DNA from: JAIBBG01 sp040381475
Lineage (GTDB): Bacteria; Bacteroidota; Bacteroidia; Flavobacteriales_D; Sanyastnellaceae
Assembly (NCBI GenBank): GCA_040381475.1
Contig: JBEIHH010000039.1
Coordinates: 1-25,724, forward strand
DNA length: 25,724 nt
Direction: 5' to 3'
The notes under the pieces are model-generated. The model was not told where the DNA came from, ran no database searches, and saw nothing but the letters and a program-made list of their open reading frames with translations. Shown here piece by piece: positions 1-9,245 of the stretch. Both the position numbers and the translations under genes were made by a program. Position 1 is the stretch's first letter; every line of letters begins with the position of its first letter.

Positions 1-39
1 AAGTTATTTTGGTTTGCGACTTGTTCTGAATTAAGAGGC

Positions 40-618
40 TCAGAAATCCTTTAGCGTCTCGTAAACCAGGTGTACCGGAAGCCCCATCACGTTGAAGTAA
101 GAACCTTTCAGACTCTTGATTCCTGTAAGGCCTATCCAGTCCTGAGCGCCATAAGAACCTGCCTTGTCGTAAGGAGCGTAATGATGGATGTAGAATTCAA
201 TTTCTGGTTGTGACAGATTTCTGAATTCCACTTCAGTAGCATCGAAAAAAAGCTCTTGTCTGTCTCGGCTTTTGATGCAAACACCCGTGTATACCTGATG
301 TGTATTCCCTGACAATTCATTCAGCATCCGCATTGCTTCCTCTCTGTTGGCTGGTTTGTTCAGCACGTGCTCATTGATCCAGACTATGGTGTCAGCAGTT
401 ATGACTATGTCGCCAGAGGTTATTTCCTGAATAAATGCATCTGCCTTTCGTTTAGCAAGATAAACGGCTATATCCGGTCCTTTCAATGTCGACGGAAAAC
501 TCTCGTCAACCTCATGGATAATGACTTCAAATTGAATACCAAGACCTTCCAGAAGCTGCTTTCTCCTGGGGCTTTTGGAAGCGAGGATAACGCGTTTATT
601 TATCAGATTGTGAAGCAC
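40..618 (-). CDS. maf: Maf-family nucleoside triphosphate pyrophosphatase
   Basis: This 192-residue protein matches the Maf/YhdE/YceF family. Family members hydrolyse non-canonical or modified nucleoside triphosphates to the monophosphate plus pyrophosphate in the cytoplasm, and have been linked to house-cleaning and division arrest. The family signature ASKSPRR lies at residues 13-19. ITADTIVW (about 72-79) carries the conserved acidic residue, and the C-terminal part has the family's DKAGSYGAQ (about 151-159). Length is normal. The start is GTG; no ATG lies near the N-terminus and the signature is at the usual distance from it. A TAGATTGC box lies 21 bases upstream (640-647, minus strand). 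The gene diverges from guaA. Family assignment is firm; whether it prefers dTTP/UTP or 7-methyl-GTP cannot be read here. Confidence 0.93.
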   Translation of the reverse strand: MLHNLINKRVILASKSPRRKQLLEGLGIQFEVIIHEVDESFPSTLKGPDIAVYLAKRKADAFIQEITSGDIVITADTIVWINEHVLNKPANREEAMRMLNELSGNTHQVYTGVCIKSRDRQELFFDATEVEFRNLSQPEIEFYIHHYAPYDKAGSYGAQDWIGLTGIKSLKGSYFNVMGLPVHLVYETLKDF

Positions 619-639
619 ACTGTCTTTTCAGCGCAAGAT

Positions 640-647
640 GCAATCTA
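640..647 (-). promoter_or_regulatory. Possible -7 box for maf (TAGATTGC on minus strand)
   Basis: On the minus strand the sequence reads TAGATTGC, close to the Bacteroidota -7 consensus TAnnTTTG, and ends 21 bases before the GTG start of maf. The same distance is seen for the boxes before the methyltransferase and E1 genes in this window. No convincing -33 TTTG partner is at the right spacing. Confidence 0.25.
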
Positions 648-659
648 TGATGTTCAATT

Positions 660-679
660 TTCGAATACGGATATTCGAA
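660..679. promoter_or_regulatory. Perfect 8-bp inverted repeat between maf and guaA
   Basis: TTCGAATA and TATTCGAA face each other across four bases (CGGA) in the 120-base spacer between the divergent maf and guaA genes. The 20-base palindrome is operator-like in size. It lies just upstream of the minus-strand maf box at 640-647 and about 25 bases upstream of the possible guaA promoter. A cruciform-prone AT-rich sequence is an alternative. The repeat is directly visible; a regulatory role is inference. Confidence 0.4.
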
Positions 680-704
680 TTCTCCACAACATGTGCACTG
701 CTTA

Positions 705-734
705 TTGCTGACCTGCCTTGCAGCAGTAAATTCG
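705..734 (+). promoter_or_regulatory. Possible guaA promoter, TTG-N19-TAAATTCG
   Basis: TTG at 705-707 and TAAATTCG at 727-734 are 19 bases apart, fitting the Bacteroidota -33/-7 arrangement with one mismatch in the -7 box. The box ends four bases before the guaA ATG, so transcription would begin at or almost at the start codon, giving a leaderless or nearly leaderless message. The fit could be chance in AT-rich DNA. Confidence 0.25.
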
Positions 735-738
735 CGCC

Positions 739-2268
<1,530 letters not shown>

Positions 2269-2319
2269 CTAATTTTACCAATTACAATTCCGTGGCATTG
2301 TTTTGGAAAGCCTTTTGAT

Positions 2320-4095
2320 ATGGATTTGAAAATGAAATCAGCATACAGCACATTGAATTCTTTTGCAATACCGGTCATGCTGGTGTTGTTCTTGACCTCA
2401 TGTCTGTCAAACGCGCAGATCTCAGGACGTCTTGAAGAAATTGACGGAAAGGCATACTACATTCATACAGTTGAAAAAGGTCAGACTCTATACAGTCTTT
2501 CCAAAATTTACAATTGTGATATCAACGCTATCACTGCTGCAAATCCGGGAACAGACACGGGCATTCAGTTAGGTGCCCAAATTCGGATTCCAGCTGCATC
2601 TTCTAAAGTCAAAGGCCAGTCAATAGCGGAAACTTCAGGTGATAGAAAATACCTGTTGCATGTGGTCCAAAAGAAGGAAACGCTATACTCCATTTCTAAT
2701 CAGTACAACATCGATATCAATGATTTGGTGGCTGCAAATCCCGGCAGCGATCAGGGAGTCAATAAGGGGCAGGAGCTACGAATACCAATTCGAAAGGAAA
2801 AGCCACATGTCGTGCCTTCTGACAAAATAACCCACACGGTCAAGCCGGGTGAGACATTGTTTGGAATTGCCAAGCAATACGGAATCACGGCCGAGGATAT
2901 TCAGAATGCGAACGATGGTTTGAGGAAGGGGCTGCTTGCAGGTGAAGATATTTTTATACCAGTAAACATCGGTCCTAAAGTACCCGAGCCGAAAGCAACG
3001 GAAAATTTTATCAAGCCAGTTGAGATCATAGGACCGTTCATCGAGGACCATTATGACATAGGTCTTTTCCTGCCTTTTTATGTGACCTACCAGGATACCA
3101 TGGAAGTGCGCGAAAACAAAATGCGCGATGTCGCTCTTCAGATTTACCGCGGGGCGATGCTGGCCGCCGATACATTAGAAAAAAGCGGTCTTAACGCTAC
3201 GTTGCACGTATATGATCTCATTGATAGCAAGTCCATGGTAACGGAATTGCTTGGGCGAAAAGAAATGAAAAACATGGACCTGTTTATTGGTCCATTGTTT
3301 CGTGAAGTTACCCCTGACGTTGCTGGCTGGGCAGCAATAAACGGAACTCATGTCACCATACCTGTTCAGCAGCCCAATAAAGTGCTTCTTGGATCTCCGA
3401 ATATGAGTAAAACTGTTCCGGGTGCAGCAACGCAATGGATAAGCATAGCCAGACATTTGTATAAGAAGTGTCCGAACGAAAATATCATCGTTATCGACTC
3501 GAAGAACATTGATGATCGTCGTTCAGTGGATGCTTTCCGCGAAGAATGGAAACAACTCAGTGGAGATAGTCTGACAAGAATTGTGGTTGTCGGTGATGCC
3601 GGAAGTTTTCAAGTGAAAGACAAATATGTTATCGGAAAAAAGAACATCATCATCGCCCCGACAGGTGATAAAAAACTGATTGGAACTCTATTTCGGGTTT
3701 TGGGCGAAGGAGACATCGAAGTATGGGGCAATGAATCCTGGGACGATCTCGAGGCAATTTCTACCGCTAATAGAAATAAATACAAGGTGCATTTTCCGCA
3801 AACGATTTACGTGGATTATAAAAATCCACGGGTACAGAAATGGATTGAAGCATATAGAAAAAAATTCAATCAGGAACCCGGCAAATATGCATTCGTTGGT
3901 TTTGATGTGATGATGCAATATGGTAGCGGATTGCTGCAGTTTGGAAAAAATTTCCCCAATCATTTAAACGAAATCGAAACCAGTCTTTATGCCACCGGCT
4001 ATGACTTTTTCAAGACAAGCAATGAAAGCGGTTTTGAAAACCAGTATGTCATTATGGTGGGCACCAACAATTACGAACTGATCAGAGAAAACTGA
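2320..4095 (+). CDS. LysM-repeat lipoprotein with periplasmic-binding-protein-like domain
   Basis: This 591-residue envelope protein has an N-terminal hydrophobic segment ending in the lipobox LTSC (lipidated Cys28 predicted). Three LysM repeats follow at about 47-91, 111-156 and 170-214, each with the (T/E)TL(Y/F)(S/G)I core and an IP ending; LysM binds peptidoglycan N-acetylglucosamine. From about 245 to the end is a domain resembling type 1 periplasmic binding proteins (DIGLFLPFYVTY, then DLFIGPLFR and YAFVGFDVMMQYG), as in amino-acid binding proteins or LppC/LpoA. This architecture recurs in Bacteroidota without an established role; peptidoglycan synthesis regulation or ligand sensing are guesses. 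The ATG at 2320 was chosen; an ATG at 2332 also leaves a complete signal sequence. It lies between guaA and hemF on the same strand. Confidence 0.85.
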   Translation: MDLKMKSAYSTLNSFAIPVMLVLFLTSCLSNAQISGRLEEIDGKAYYIHTVEKGQTLYSLSKIYNCDINAITAANPGTDTGIQLGAQIRIPAASSKVKGQSIAETSGDRKYLLHVVQKKETLYSISNQYNIDINDLVAANPGSDQGVNKGQELRIPIRKEKPHVVPSDKITHTVKPGETLFGIAKQYGITAEDIQNANDGLRKGLLAGEDIFIPVNIGPKVPEPKATENFIKPVEIIGPFIEDHYDIGLFLPFYVTYQDTMEVRENKMRDVALQIYRGAMLAADTLEKSGLNATLHVYDLIDSKSMVTELLGRKEMKNMDLFIGPLFREVTPDVAGWAAINGTHVTIPVQQPNKVLLGSPNMSKTVPGAATQWISIARHLYKKCPNENIIVIDSKNIDDRRSVDAFREEWKQLSGDSLTRIVVVGDAGSFQVKDKYVIGKKNIIIAPTGDKKLIGTLFRVLGEGDIEVWGNESWDDLEAISTANRNKYKVHFPQTIYVDYKNPRVQKWIEAYRKKFNQEPGKYAFVGFDVMMQYGSGLLQFGKNFPNHLNEIETSLYATGYDFFKTSNESGFENQYVIMVGTNNYELIREN

Positions 4096-4114
4096 ACAGT
4101 CAAACACTCGAATC

Positions 4115-5017
4115 ATGCCATTTACCAGAGAGAACGTTGTTGCAGCTTTTCAAAAAATACAGGATACTATTTGTAAAGGACTTGAAAACTCTGATGGGAA
4201 GGCTACCTTTATTCAGGATGAATGGAAACACGATTCCGGAGGTGGCGGTCGCTCCAGAGTGATATCGAATGGCAACGTGTTTGAAAAAGGCGGCGTCAAC
4301 TTCAGTGCAGTTGAAGGCAAGCTTCCGGTCTTTATGAAGGATAAGGTGAGTGCGGAGGCTACAAGTTTTTTTGCCACAGGGGTCAGTATCGTTATTCATC
4401 CTGAATCGCCTTTGGTTCCGATTATTCACATGAACATTCGATATTTTGAAACGGATGCCGGTGATGCCTGGTTTGGCGGTGGCATTGATCTGACTCCAAT
4501 TTATATCAATGAATTGCAGGCGGCCGGTTTTCATGCGGCTTTAAAGCAAACCTGTGATGCTTTCAGTCCTGAATACTATCCTAAATTCAAAACATGGGCT
4601 GACGACTATTTTTTCATTCGTCATCGCAATGAGACTAGAGGTATTGGCGGAATCTTTTTTGATTATCTCAGGGAAGATAAGGATGTGAGCAAAGATCAGT
4701 TGTTCGATTTCACCTGTGCGGTAGGCGATACGTTTCTCAAAGCTTATTTGCCCATCGTTGCACAAAACAAAGTTCTGGAGCATACTGAATCGCAGAAACG
4801 CTGGCAGTATATCCGGAGAGGCAGATACGTTGAGTTTAATTTGGTATATGACCGCGGTACAAGGTTTGGTCTTGAAACCGGCGGCCGCATTGAGTCAATT
4901 CTCATGAGTTTGCCAGAGCATGCATCCTGGATTTACAATTTCCAACCTGAACCCGGTAGTGCGGAAGAGTCAACATTGCAACTCCTCCGAAAGGGAGTGG
5001 ACTGGTTATGTTTGTGA
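4115..5017 (+). CDS. hemF: Oxygen-dependent coproporphyrinogen III oxidase
   Basis: This 300-residue cytoplasmic enzyme decarboxylates two propionates of coproporphyrinogen III to give protoporphyrinogen IX, using O2, in heme synthesis. Visible family motifs are FFATGVSIVIHP (85-96), HMNIRYF (105-111), FGGGIDLTPIY (120-130), a later FFIRHRNETRGIGGIFFDY stretch and RRGRYVEFNLVYDRG near the C-terminus. Length is normal and the ATG start gives the expected N-terminus. It begins 19 bases after the LysM gene on the same strand. A perfect hairpin closes the transcript. An O2-using HemF indicates aerobic heme production, consistent with the heme proteins encoded further along this window. Confidence 0.97.
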   Translation: MPFTRENVVAAFQKIQDTICKGLENSDGKATFIQDEWKHDSGGGGRSRVISNGNVFEKGGVNFSAVEGKLPVFMKDKVSAEATSFFATGVSIVIHPESPLVPIIHMNIRYFETDAGDAWFGGGIDLTPIYINELQAAGFHAALKQTCDAFSPEYYPKFKTWADDYFFIRHRNETRGIGGIFFDYLREDKDVSKDQLFDFTCAVGDTFLKAYLPIVAQNKVLEHTESQKRWQYIRRGRYVEFNLVYDRGTRFGLETGGRIESILMSLPEHASWIYNFQPEPGSAEESTLQLLRKGVDWLCL

Positions 5018-5047
5018 TTAGTCAAAAAGAGTAACACCAACAAATAG

Positions 5048-5076
5048 AAAAGGTTGTCATTTTCAGACAACCTTTT
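5048..5076. terminator. Bidirectional terminator between hemF and lolA
   Basis: AAAAGGTTGTC (5048-5058) and GACAACCTTTT (5066-5076) form a perfect 11-bp stem around a 7-base loop. The arms give a T run at the 3' end on either strand. It lies between the convergent stops of hemF (5017) and lolA (5100), so it probably ends both transcripts. Confidence 0.85.
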
Positions 5077-5099
5077 ACAGCTAATTTATTTGGTTGATA

Positions 5100-5750
5100 T
5101 CAGATTCTGTTATCAATTTCCTCTACACCCGGAAACTTCGATTTGTTGAAGATGAAGTCGCCATCAGCAATGTCGGTCGTGGTTTTGAAGTTTTTGATCT
5201 TATATGTAATGGTCGCATTCTCACGTGTCTTGACTTCCACTTTGAATACTTCCATCTTGGCCTTATCGATATACATGGTGATGGTATGATACGACTTGTT
5301 CTTCGGATCATTCGGATTGAGGGCGATCTGATAACAATTAACACCGTCAACTGTGGCATTCGCATTCTTCATTTCATGTTTGAAATTTTTCTCCCAAATG
5401 GTAAACATTTCTGCCGGATCGAAACCGCCGTCTTTCACATCTTCCAGATTATCTATTGTCACTTCATTTCCGTCTTTGCTGTAATTCCATACTGATTTTC
5501 CGTCACACCAGATCTGATAATCTCCCATGTTTACATAGTATTTCGACCCTTTGATCTTTACTGAACCATTGTGTGTCTGATTTATACCTGCTTTCTGATT
5601 ATTAAGAGTTGAAGTAAAGTCAGACGTAATCGACTTGAATGTCTTCGCTTTTGCGGACAACTTATCGAGTATTTCTTTTGAGGTTTGAGCCTGAGCGTTG
5701 GTGATCGATCCGAAAAGGAAAATCACTAATAAAAAAGCGAAATTTTTCAT
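5100..5750 (-). CDS. lolA: LolA-like outer-membrane lipoprotein carrier protein
   Basis: This 216-residue protein has a cleavable signal peptide (MKNFAFLLVIFLFGSITNAQAQ) and a LolA/LolB-type fold: SITSDFTSTL near the N-terminus, GSVKIKGSKYYV, then DGKSVWNYSKDGNEVTI and a late TMYIDKAKMEVFKVEV strand. LolA proteins carry lipoproteins across the periplasm from the LolCDE exporter to the outer membrane. It lies 21 bases downstream of ftsK on the same strand, and that neighbourhood is common in Bacteroidota. Sequence identity to E. coli LolA is expected to be low, so the family call is firmer than the exact function. The start is ATG. Confidence 0.88.
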   Translation of the reverse strand: MKNFAFLLVIFLFGSITNAQAQTSKEILDKLSAKAKTFKSITSDFTSTLNNQKAGINQTHNGSVKIKGSKYYVNMGDYQIWCDGKSVWNYSKDGNEVTIDNLEDVKDGGFDPAEMFTIWEKNFKHEMKNANATVDGVNCYQIALNPNDPKNKSYHTITMYIDKAKMEVFKVEVKTRENATITYKIKNFKTTTDIADGDFIFNKSKFPGVEEIDNRI

Positions 5751-5771
5751 TTTTAATTCGTTCTGTACTTT

Positions 5772-8408
5772 TTATGCCGAATCTCTTTTCAAGAACTGTT
5801 CCAAAGTGACTTCGTCGGGAATAATTACCTTCCTTGCCTTGCTTCCTTCAAATGGGCCAATCACCCCGGCAGCTTCGAGTTGATCGATCAACCGGCCTGC
5901 TCTGTTATAGCCTAATTTGAGTTTTCTCTGAAGCAAAGAAGCACTGCCCTGTTGAGTCATCACCACGATGCGGGCGGCCTCGTTGAACAATTCGTCTTTG
6001 TCGTCGTCGGCAAAATTACCCAATTCAAGTTGATTGTCATCCACAACCTCCGGAAGATGAAACGCATTGGGATAGCCCTGTTGCATCCCGATGAAATCAG
6101 TAATCTCTTCAACTTCAGGTGTGTCAACAAATCCACATTGTAATCTGATCAGATCATTACCTGTGGAGTAGAGCATATCGCCCCGTCCGATCAACTGCTC
6201 GGCTCCGCCGGAATCGAGGATAGTGCGCGAATCAATTTTGGAAGTCACCCGGAATGCAATACGCGCCGGAAAATTGGCTTTGATGGTACCGGTTATAATA
6301 TTTACAGAAGGACGTTGGGTGGCGATGATCAGGTGAATGCCAATTGCTCTTGCAAGCTGCGCCAGACGTGCTATTGGAGTTTCAACTTCGCGTCCGGCGG
6401 TCATAATCAGATCTGCAAATTCATCAACTACCAGTACGATGTAGGGCATGTACTTATGGCCGTTTTCCGGATTGAGCCTGCGTGCCACGAATTTGCCGTT
6501 GTATTCCTTGATATTTCTGCAACCAGCTATTTTAAGGAGTTCGTAGCGGTTGTCCATCTCAATACAAAGCGAAGTCAGCGTCTTTACCACTTTTTGCACG
6601 TCAGTGATGATGGCATCAGCCTCGTTCGGCAGTTTGGCGAGAAAATGCCTTTCGATTTTATTGAACAGTGTAAGTTCAACTTTCTTCGGGTCCACAAGCA
6701 CGAATTTGATTTCTGCAGGATGCTTTTTGTAAAGCAACGATACCAGAATGGCGTTCAGTCCAACTGATTTACCTTGACCGGTTGCCCCCGCCATCAGCAG
6801 GTGGGGCATTTTGGAAAGATCCACAACGAAATTTTCATTCGAAATGGTCTTGCCCAGTACTACTGGGAGTTCCATTTCAGCATTCTGGAATTTTTCAGAA
6901 GCGATCAGTGAACGCATGCTTACCACATCCGGCCTGGAGTTCGGAACTTCAATACCCACGGTTCCTTTGCCTGGTATCGGAGCAATGATGCGGATGCCCA
7001 GCGCAGATAAACTCAAGGCAATATCATCTTCCAGATTTTTGATTTTCGAAATTCGAACTCCCGGAGCAGGAATAATTTCATAAAGCGTGACCGTTGGTCC
7101 GATACTCGCCTTGATTTTAGCAATTTCAATTTTATAATGGTTCAGCGTTTCAACGATCCTGTTCTTGTTTTCTTCAAGTTCTTCTTTGTTGATCTGCGGA
7201 CCTTGACCTCCATGAGGTTTGAGCAATTCTACCGATGGAAAATTATACCTGGAAAGATCCAGCCGTGGATCAAACGGTCCGAGGGATTCAATTTTCTGAT
7301 TGATCTCGGATTCACTCAGTTCTTCTTCGCCATGTTCCAATTCTACTGAGAAATCTTCATCATCGATCACAGTGGCGGAATCGGTGCCTCCTGAGGCTAA
7401 GACGCCTTCTTTGAGCGAATTTACTTCTTCAATTTCCAATTCTGCATTCTCATCAATCTCATCGGATTCCTCATCCTCCTCCATATTTTCTTCTGGCTGC
7501 TCCAATTCATCGATTTCAGGTTCCATCACGCTTTCCTGAATTGGTTGAACGATGTCGAGCTCCGGATTTGAAGGAGTATTTACCACTTCGTTTTTGGGCT
7601 GGTCTTTTATACTCACAACTGCTGCTGTTGCATTATTCATGGGACGCGCGGGAGCCTCTTCATCATCATCTTCCTCTTGCAATTTGGCGGTTGCGCTTTT
7701 AAGGTCCGACCACCATTCAGTCATTCTTACCCATGCCGCTTCTACTTTGTGATTGAAGTTAAATATGAGGAAGGCACCAACACAAAAAAGGAGCACCATC
7801 AGGGTGCCGAACCAGCCCAGCGTAAAAGTGAACCATTCCGTTGCAAAATGACCATAACCTCCAACCAGATTTTGGTTGCAGGAAATTTCAATCGTCCGGT
7901 CAAAGCCATCGACCCGCTTATGGAAAATGAAACCAATGGCCAGTGGGAAGAAGAACATCGCCAGAACTGCAAGTCGAATGGTTTTCCAGAATGGCAGCAG
8001 ATCTCTTTTGAGCCAGATTCTGGTGCCCAACGCAAAAACAATAGCCGGCAGGAAAAGCGCTCCAAGACCAAAGTACTTGTTCATGAAAAACCAGGCTACA
8101 TGCGCTCCGATTTTTCCCAACCAGTTTTTATAGGGTTCGTTTAGTGATAGGTCTTCAGTCGTGGTGTCAGCTGTAACAAGTCGCATATCGTGCTCCCCTG
8201 TAAACAGATATGAAAGGCACGAGAGAAATACAAACAATGCGAAAAGTGTCAGAAAAATGCCATTGATTTTTTGTACCCGTGGATCATTCAGGAATTCGAT
8301 GAACCTTGCCCAGCGTCCGTTGCCACGTGATTTAGGCTTTTTAGGTTTGGCAACCTTTTCGACCTCTTCTTCTTCCTCTATTTGATTTTTAATTGTGTTC
8401 CTTGCCAC
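5772..8408 (-). CDS. ftsK: DNA translocase FtsK
   Basis: This 878-residue division protein pumps chromosomal DNA through the septum and activates dimer resolution at dif. The N-terminal membrane domain has about four hydrophobic segments (about 48-68, 104-128, 144-162 and 195-218). An acidic linker of roughly 130 residues (245-375) follows, and then the motor domain. Walker A is GATGQGKS (541-548) and Walker B is IVLVVDEFAD (657-666), followed by IIATQRPS. The last ~65 residues are the winged-helix gamma domain that reads KOPS sites (LLQRKLKLGYNRAGRLIDQLE). The start is GTG (8408); no in-frame ATG precedes the first membrane segment. It reads towards lolA and diverges from rpmG. Confidence 0.97.
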   Translation of the reverse strand: MARNTIKNQIEEEEEVEKVAKPKKPKSRGNGRWARFIEFLNDPRVQKINGIFLTLFALFVFLSCLSYLFTGEHDMRLVTADTTTEDLSLNEPYKNWLGKIGAHVAWFFMNKYFGLGALFLPAIVFALGTRIWLKRDLLPFWKTIRLAVLAMFFFPLAIGFIFHKRVDGFDRTIEISCNQNLVGGYGHFATEWFTFTLGWFGTLMVLLFCVGAFLIFNFNHKVEAAWVRMTEWWSDLKSATAKLQEEDDDEEAPARPMNNATAAVVSIKDQPKNEVVNTPSNPELDIVQPIQESVMEPEIDELEQPEENMEEDEESDEIDENAELEIEEVNSLKEGVLASGGTDSATVIDDEDFSVELEHGEEELSESEINQKIESLGPFDPRLDLSRYNFPSVELLKPHGGQGPQINKEELEENKNRIVETLNHYKIEIAKIKASIGPTVTLYEIIPAPGVRISKIKNLEDDIALSLSALGIRIIAPIPGKGTVGIEVPNSRPDVVSMRSLIASEKFQNAEMELPVVLGKTISNENFVVDLSKMPHLLMAGATGQGKSVGLNAILVSLLYKKHPAEIKFVLVDPKKVELTLFNKIERHFLAKLPNEADAIITDVQKVVKTLTSLCIEMDNRYELLKIAGCRNIKEYNGKFVARRLNPENGHKYMPYIVLVVDEFADLIMTAGREVETPIARLAQLARAIGIHLIIATQRPSVNIITGTIKANFPARIAFRVTSKIDSRTILDSGGAEQLIGRGDMLYSTGNDLIRLQCGFVDTPEVEEITDFIGMQQGYPNAFHLPEVVDDNQLELGNFADDDKDELFNEAARIVVMTQQGSASLLQRKLKLGYNRAGRLIDQLEAAGVIGPFEGSKARKVIIPDEVTLEQFLKRDSA

Positions 8409-8599
8409 GGTCTTGGTTTTGATTTCAACGTGACATACTTCCGAAAATTATCCGTTTGAACATCCGTTGAGGGACTTTCAAAAGTAGAATTCACAGCAGG
8501 GCTGTTTTAGACAGTGATGTCGTCTTATTAACAGCGTAATGTTGTCCTAAATGCTATAAAACGCTTGATCAAAGACAGGTTTAGTCGTGGCCGACGAAT

Positions 8600-8618
8600 T
8601 TTTATAAGTGTTATAAAA
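8600..8618. repeat. AT-rich inverted repeat upstream of rpmG
   Basis: TTTTATAA (8600-8607) and TTATAAAA (8611-8618) form a perfect 8-bp inverted repeat around GTG. It sits mid-spacer between ftsK and rpmG. It could be a protein-binding site or a weak hairpin; no T run or CDS end is nearby, so a terminator is unlikely. Confidence 0.35.
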
Positions 8619-8730
8619 TCAGTATGTTATGTTCTTTTGTTGGGATTTCAAAATCAGGGTAGAAAGCCCATATTTGCGCTTGAAACAAAAAAGTGACCAA
8701 AAAAATGGTGTCCGAAGTCAAAATGCGTTG

Positions 8731-8738
8731 TACATTCG
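8731..8738 (+). promoter_or_regulatory. Possible -7 box for rpmG (TACATTCG)
   Basis: TACATTCG matches the Bacteroidota -7 consensus TAnnTTTG with one mismatch and ends 25 bases before the rpmG ATG. A clear -33 TTTG is not present at the expected spacing (GGTG lies there), so the call is tentative. Confidence 0.3.
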
Positions 8739-8763
8739 CGGCCCCGTTTAAGAATTTAAGACA

Positions 8764-8946
8764 ATGGCTAAAAAAGGCAACAGAGTTCAGGTGATAATGG
8801 AATGCACAGAGCATAAAGAGTCCGGTCTTCCCGGCACCAGCCGTTACATCACCACAAAGAATCGTAAAAACACGCCGGAAAGGTTGGAAAAGAAAAAGTA
8901 CAACCCGATTCTGAAGCGTATGACTGTACATAAAGAAATCAAATAA
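8764..8946 (+). CDS. rpmG: 50S ribosomal protein L33 (bL33)
   Basis: This 60-residue basic protein has the L33 pattern: MAKKGNRVQVIMECTEH at the start, then SRYITTKNRKNTPERLEKKK and a final KRMTVHKEIK. It is a component of the large ribosomal subunit near the E site. It has a single cysteine rather than the four of zinc-binding forms, so it is the C-minus type and should not bind zinc. A DUF4295 gene begins 12 bases downstream, and a strong terminator after that suggests a two-gene transcript. Confidence 0.95.
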   Translation: MAKKGNRVQVIMECTEHKESGLPGTSRYITTKNRKNTPERLEKKKYNPILKRMTVHKEIK

Positions 8947-8958
8947 AACTGATATACC

Positions 8959-9114
8959 ATGGCTAAAAAGGTAGTTGCAACCCTGCAGACCGGTAGTGGT
9001 AAGAACCACACCAAGGTGATTAAGATGGTGAAGTCGCCAAAAAGCGGTGCTTACACTTTCAAGGAAGAAATCGTGCACAACGATAACATTCAGGCTTGGT
9101 TCGCCAAGAACTGA
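8959..9114 (+). CDS. DUF4295 small basic protein (likely ribosomal protein bL38)
   Basis: A 51-residue reading frame runs from the ATG at 8959 (MAKKVVATLQTGSGKNHTKV) to the TGA at 9112-9114. It matches the DUF4295 family, which is Bacteroidota-specific and almost always encoded just after rpmG. From memory, ribosome structures from Flavobacterium identified this family as an extra large-subunit protein named bL38. The high lysine content (10 of 51) and position 12 bases after L33 agree. There is no Shine-Dalgarno before the start, as usual in this phylum. The gene model is firm; the bL38 name rests on recollection. Confidence 0.88.
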   Translation: MAKKVVATLQTGSGKNHTKVIKMVKSPKSGAYTFKEEIVHNDNIQAWFAKN

Positions 9115-9135
9115 TGGCTTTGTGCAAATGATCTT

Positions 9136-9169
9136 AAAGGCTTTTCCCCAAGGGAGAAGCCTTTTTTTT
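9136..9169 (+). terminator. Rho-independent terminator after rpmG-DUF4295
   Basis: The arms 9136-9148 (AAAGGCTTTTCCC) and 9152-9164 (GGGAGAAGCCTTT) pair over 13 bp with one G-T wobble around the 3-base loop CAA. Eight T residues run from 9162 to 9169. It lies 21 bases after the DUF4295 stop, so ftsY (9246) probably needs its own promoter. A TAGATTTA box at 9206-9213 is a weak candidate. Confidence 0.9.
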
Positions 9170-9245
9170 AGGTCAAAATAACAGACAACTGGTTCATCCC
9201 TGACTTAGATTTACCCTCTGAAACATTGGTCAATCCACGAGATTT

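Larger units (their letters stand above)
8409..8763. other. 355-base divergent intergenic region, ftsK / rpmG
   Basis: I see no gene here on either strand. The region must hold promoters for ftsK (minus) and rpmG (plus). It contains TAATTTTC on the minus strand at 8443-8450, an AT-rich palindrome at 8600-8618 and TACATTCG at 8731-8738 on the plus strand. rpmB (L28), which often precedes rpmG in Bacteroidota, is not present. Confidence 0.6.

Noticed and set aside
367..711. 114-codon plus-strand frame opposite maf
   Set aside because: It is a shadow of maf, which has clear family motifs on the minus strand.
7300..7539. Serine-rich plus-strand frame opposite ftsK
   Set aside because: It is the antisense reading of the glutamate/aspartate-rich linker of FtsK, whose codons read as serine on the other strand.
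8611..9078. 155-codon minus-strand frame opposite rpmG and DUF4295
   Set aside because: It is antisense to two real ribosomal genes, with no recognisable domain.
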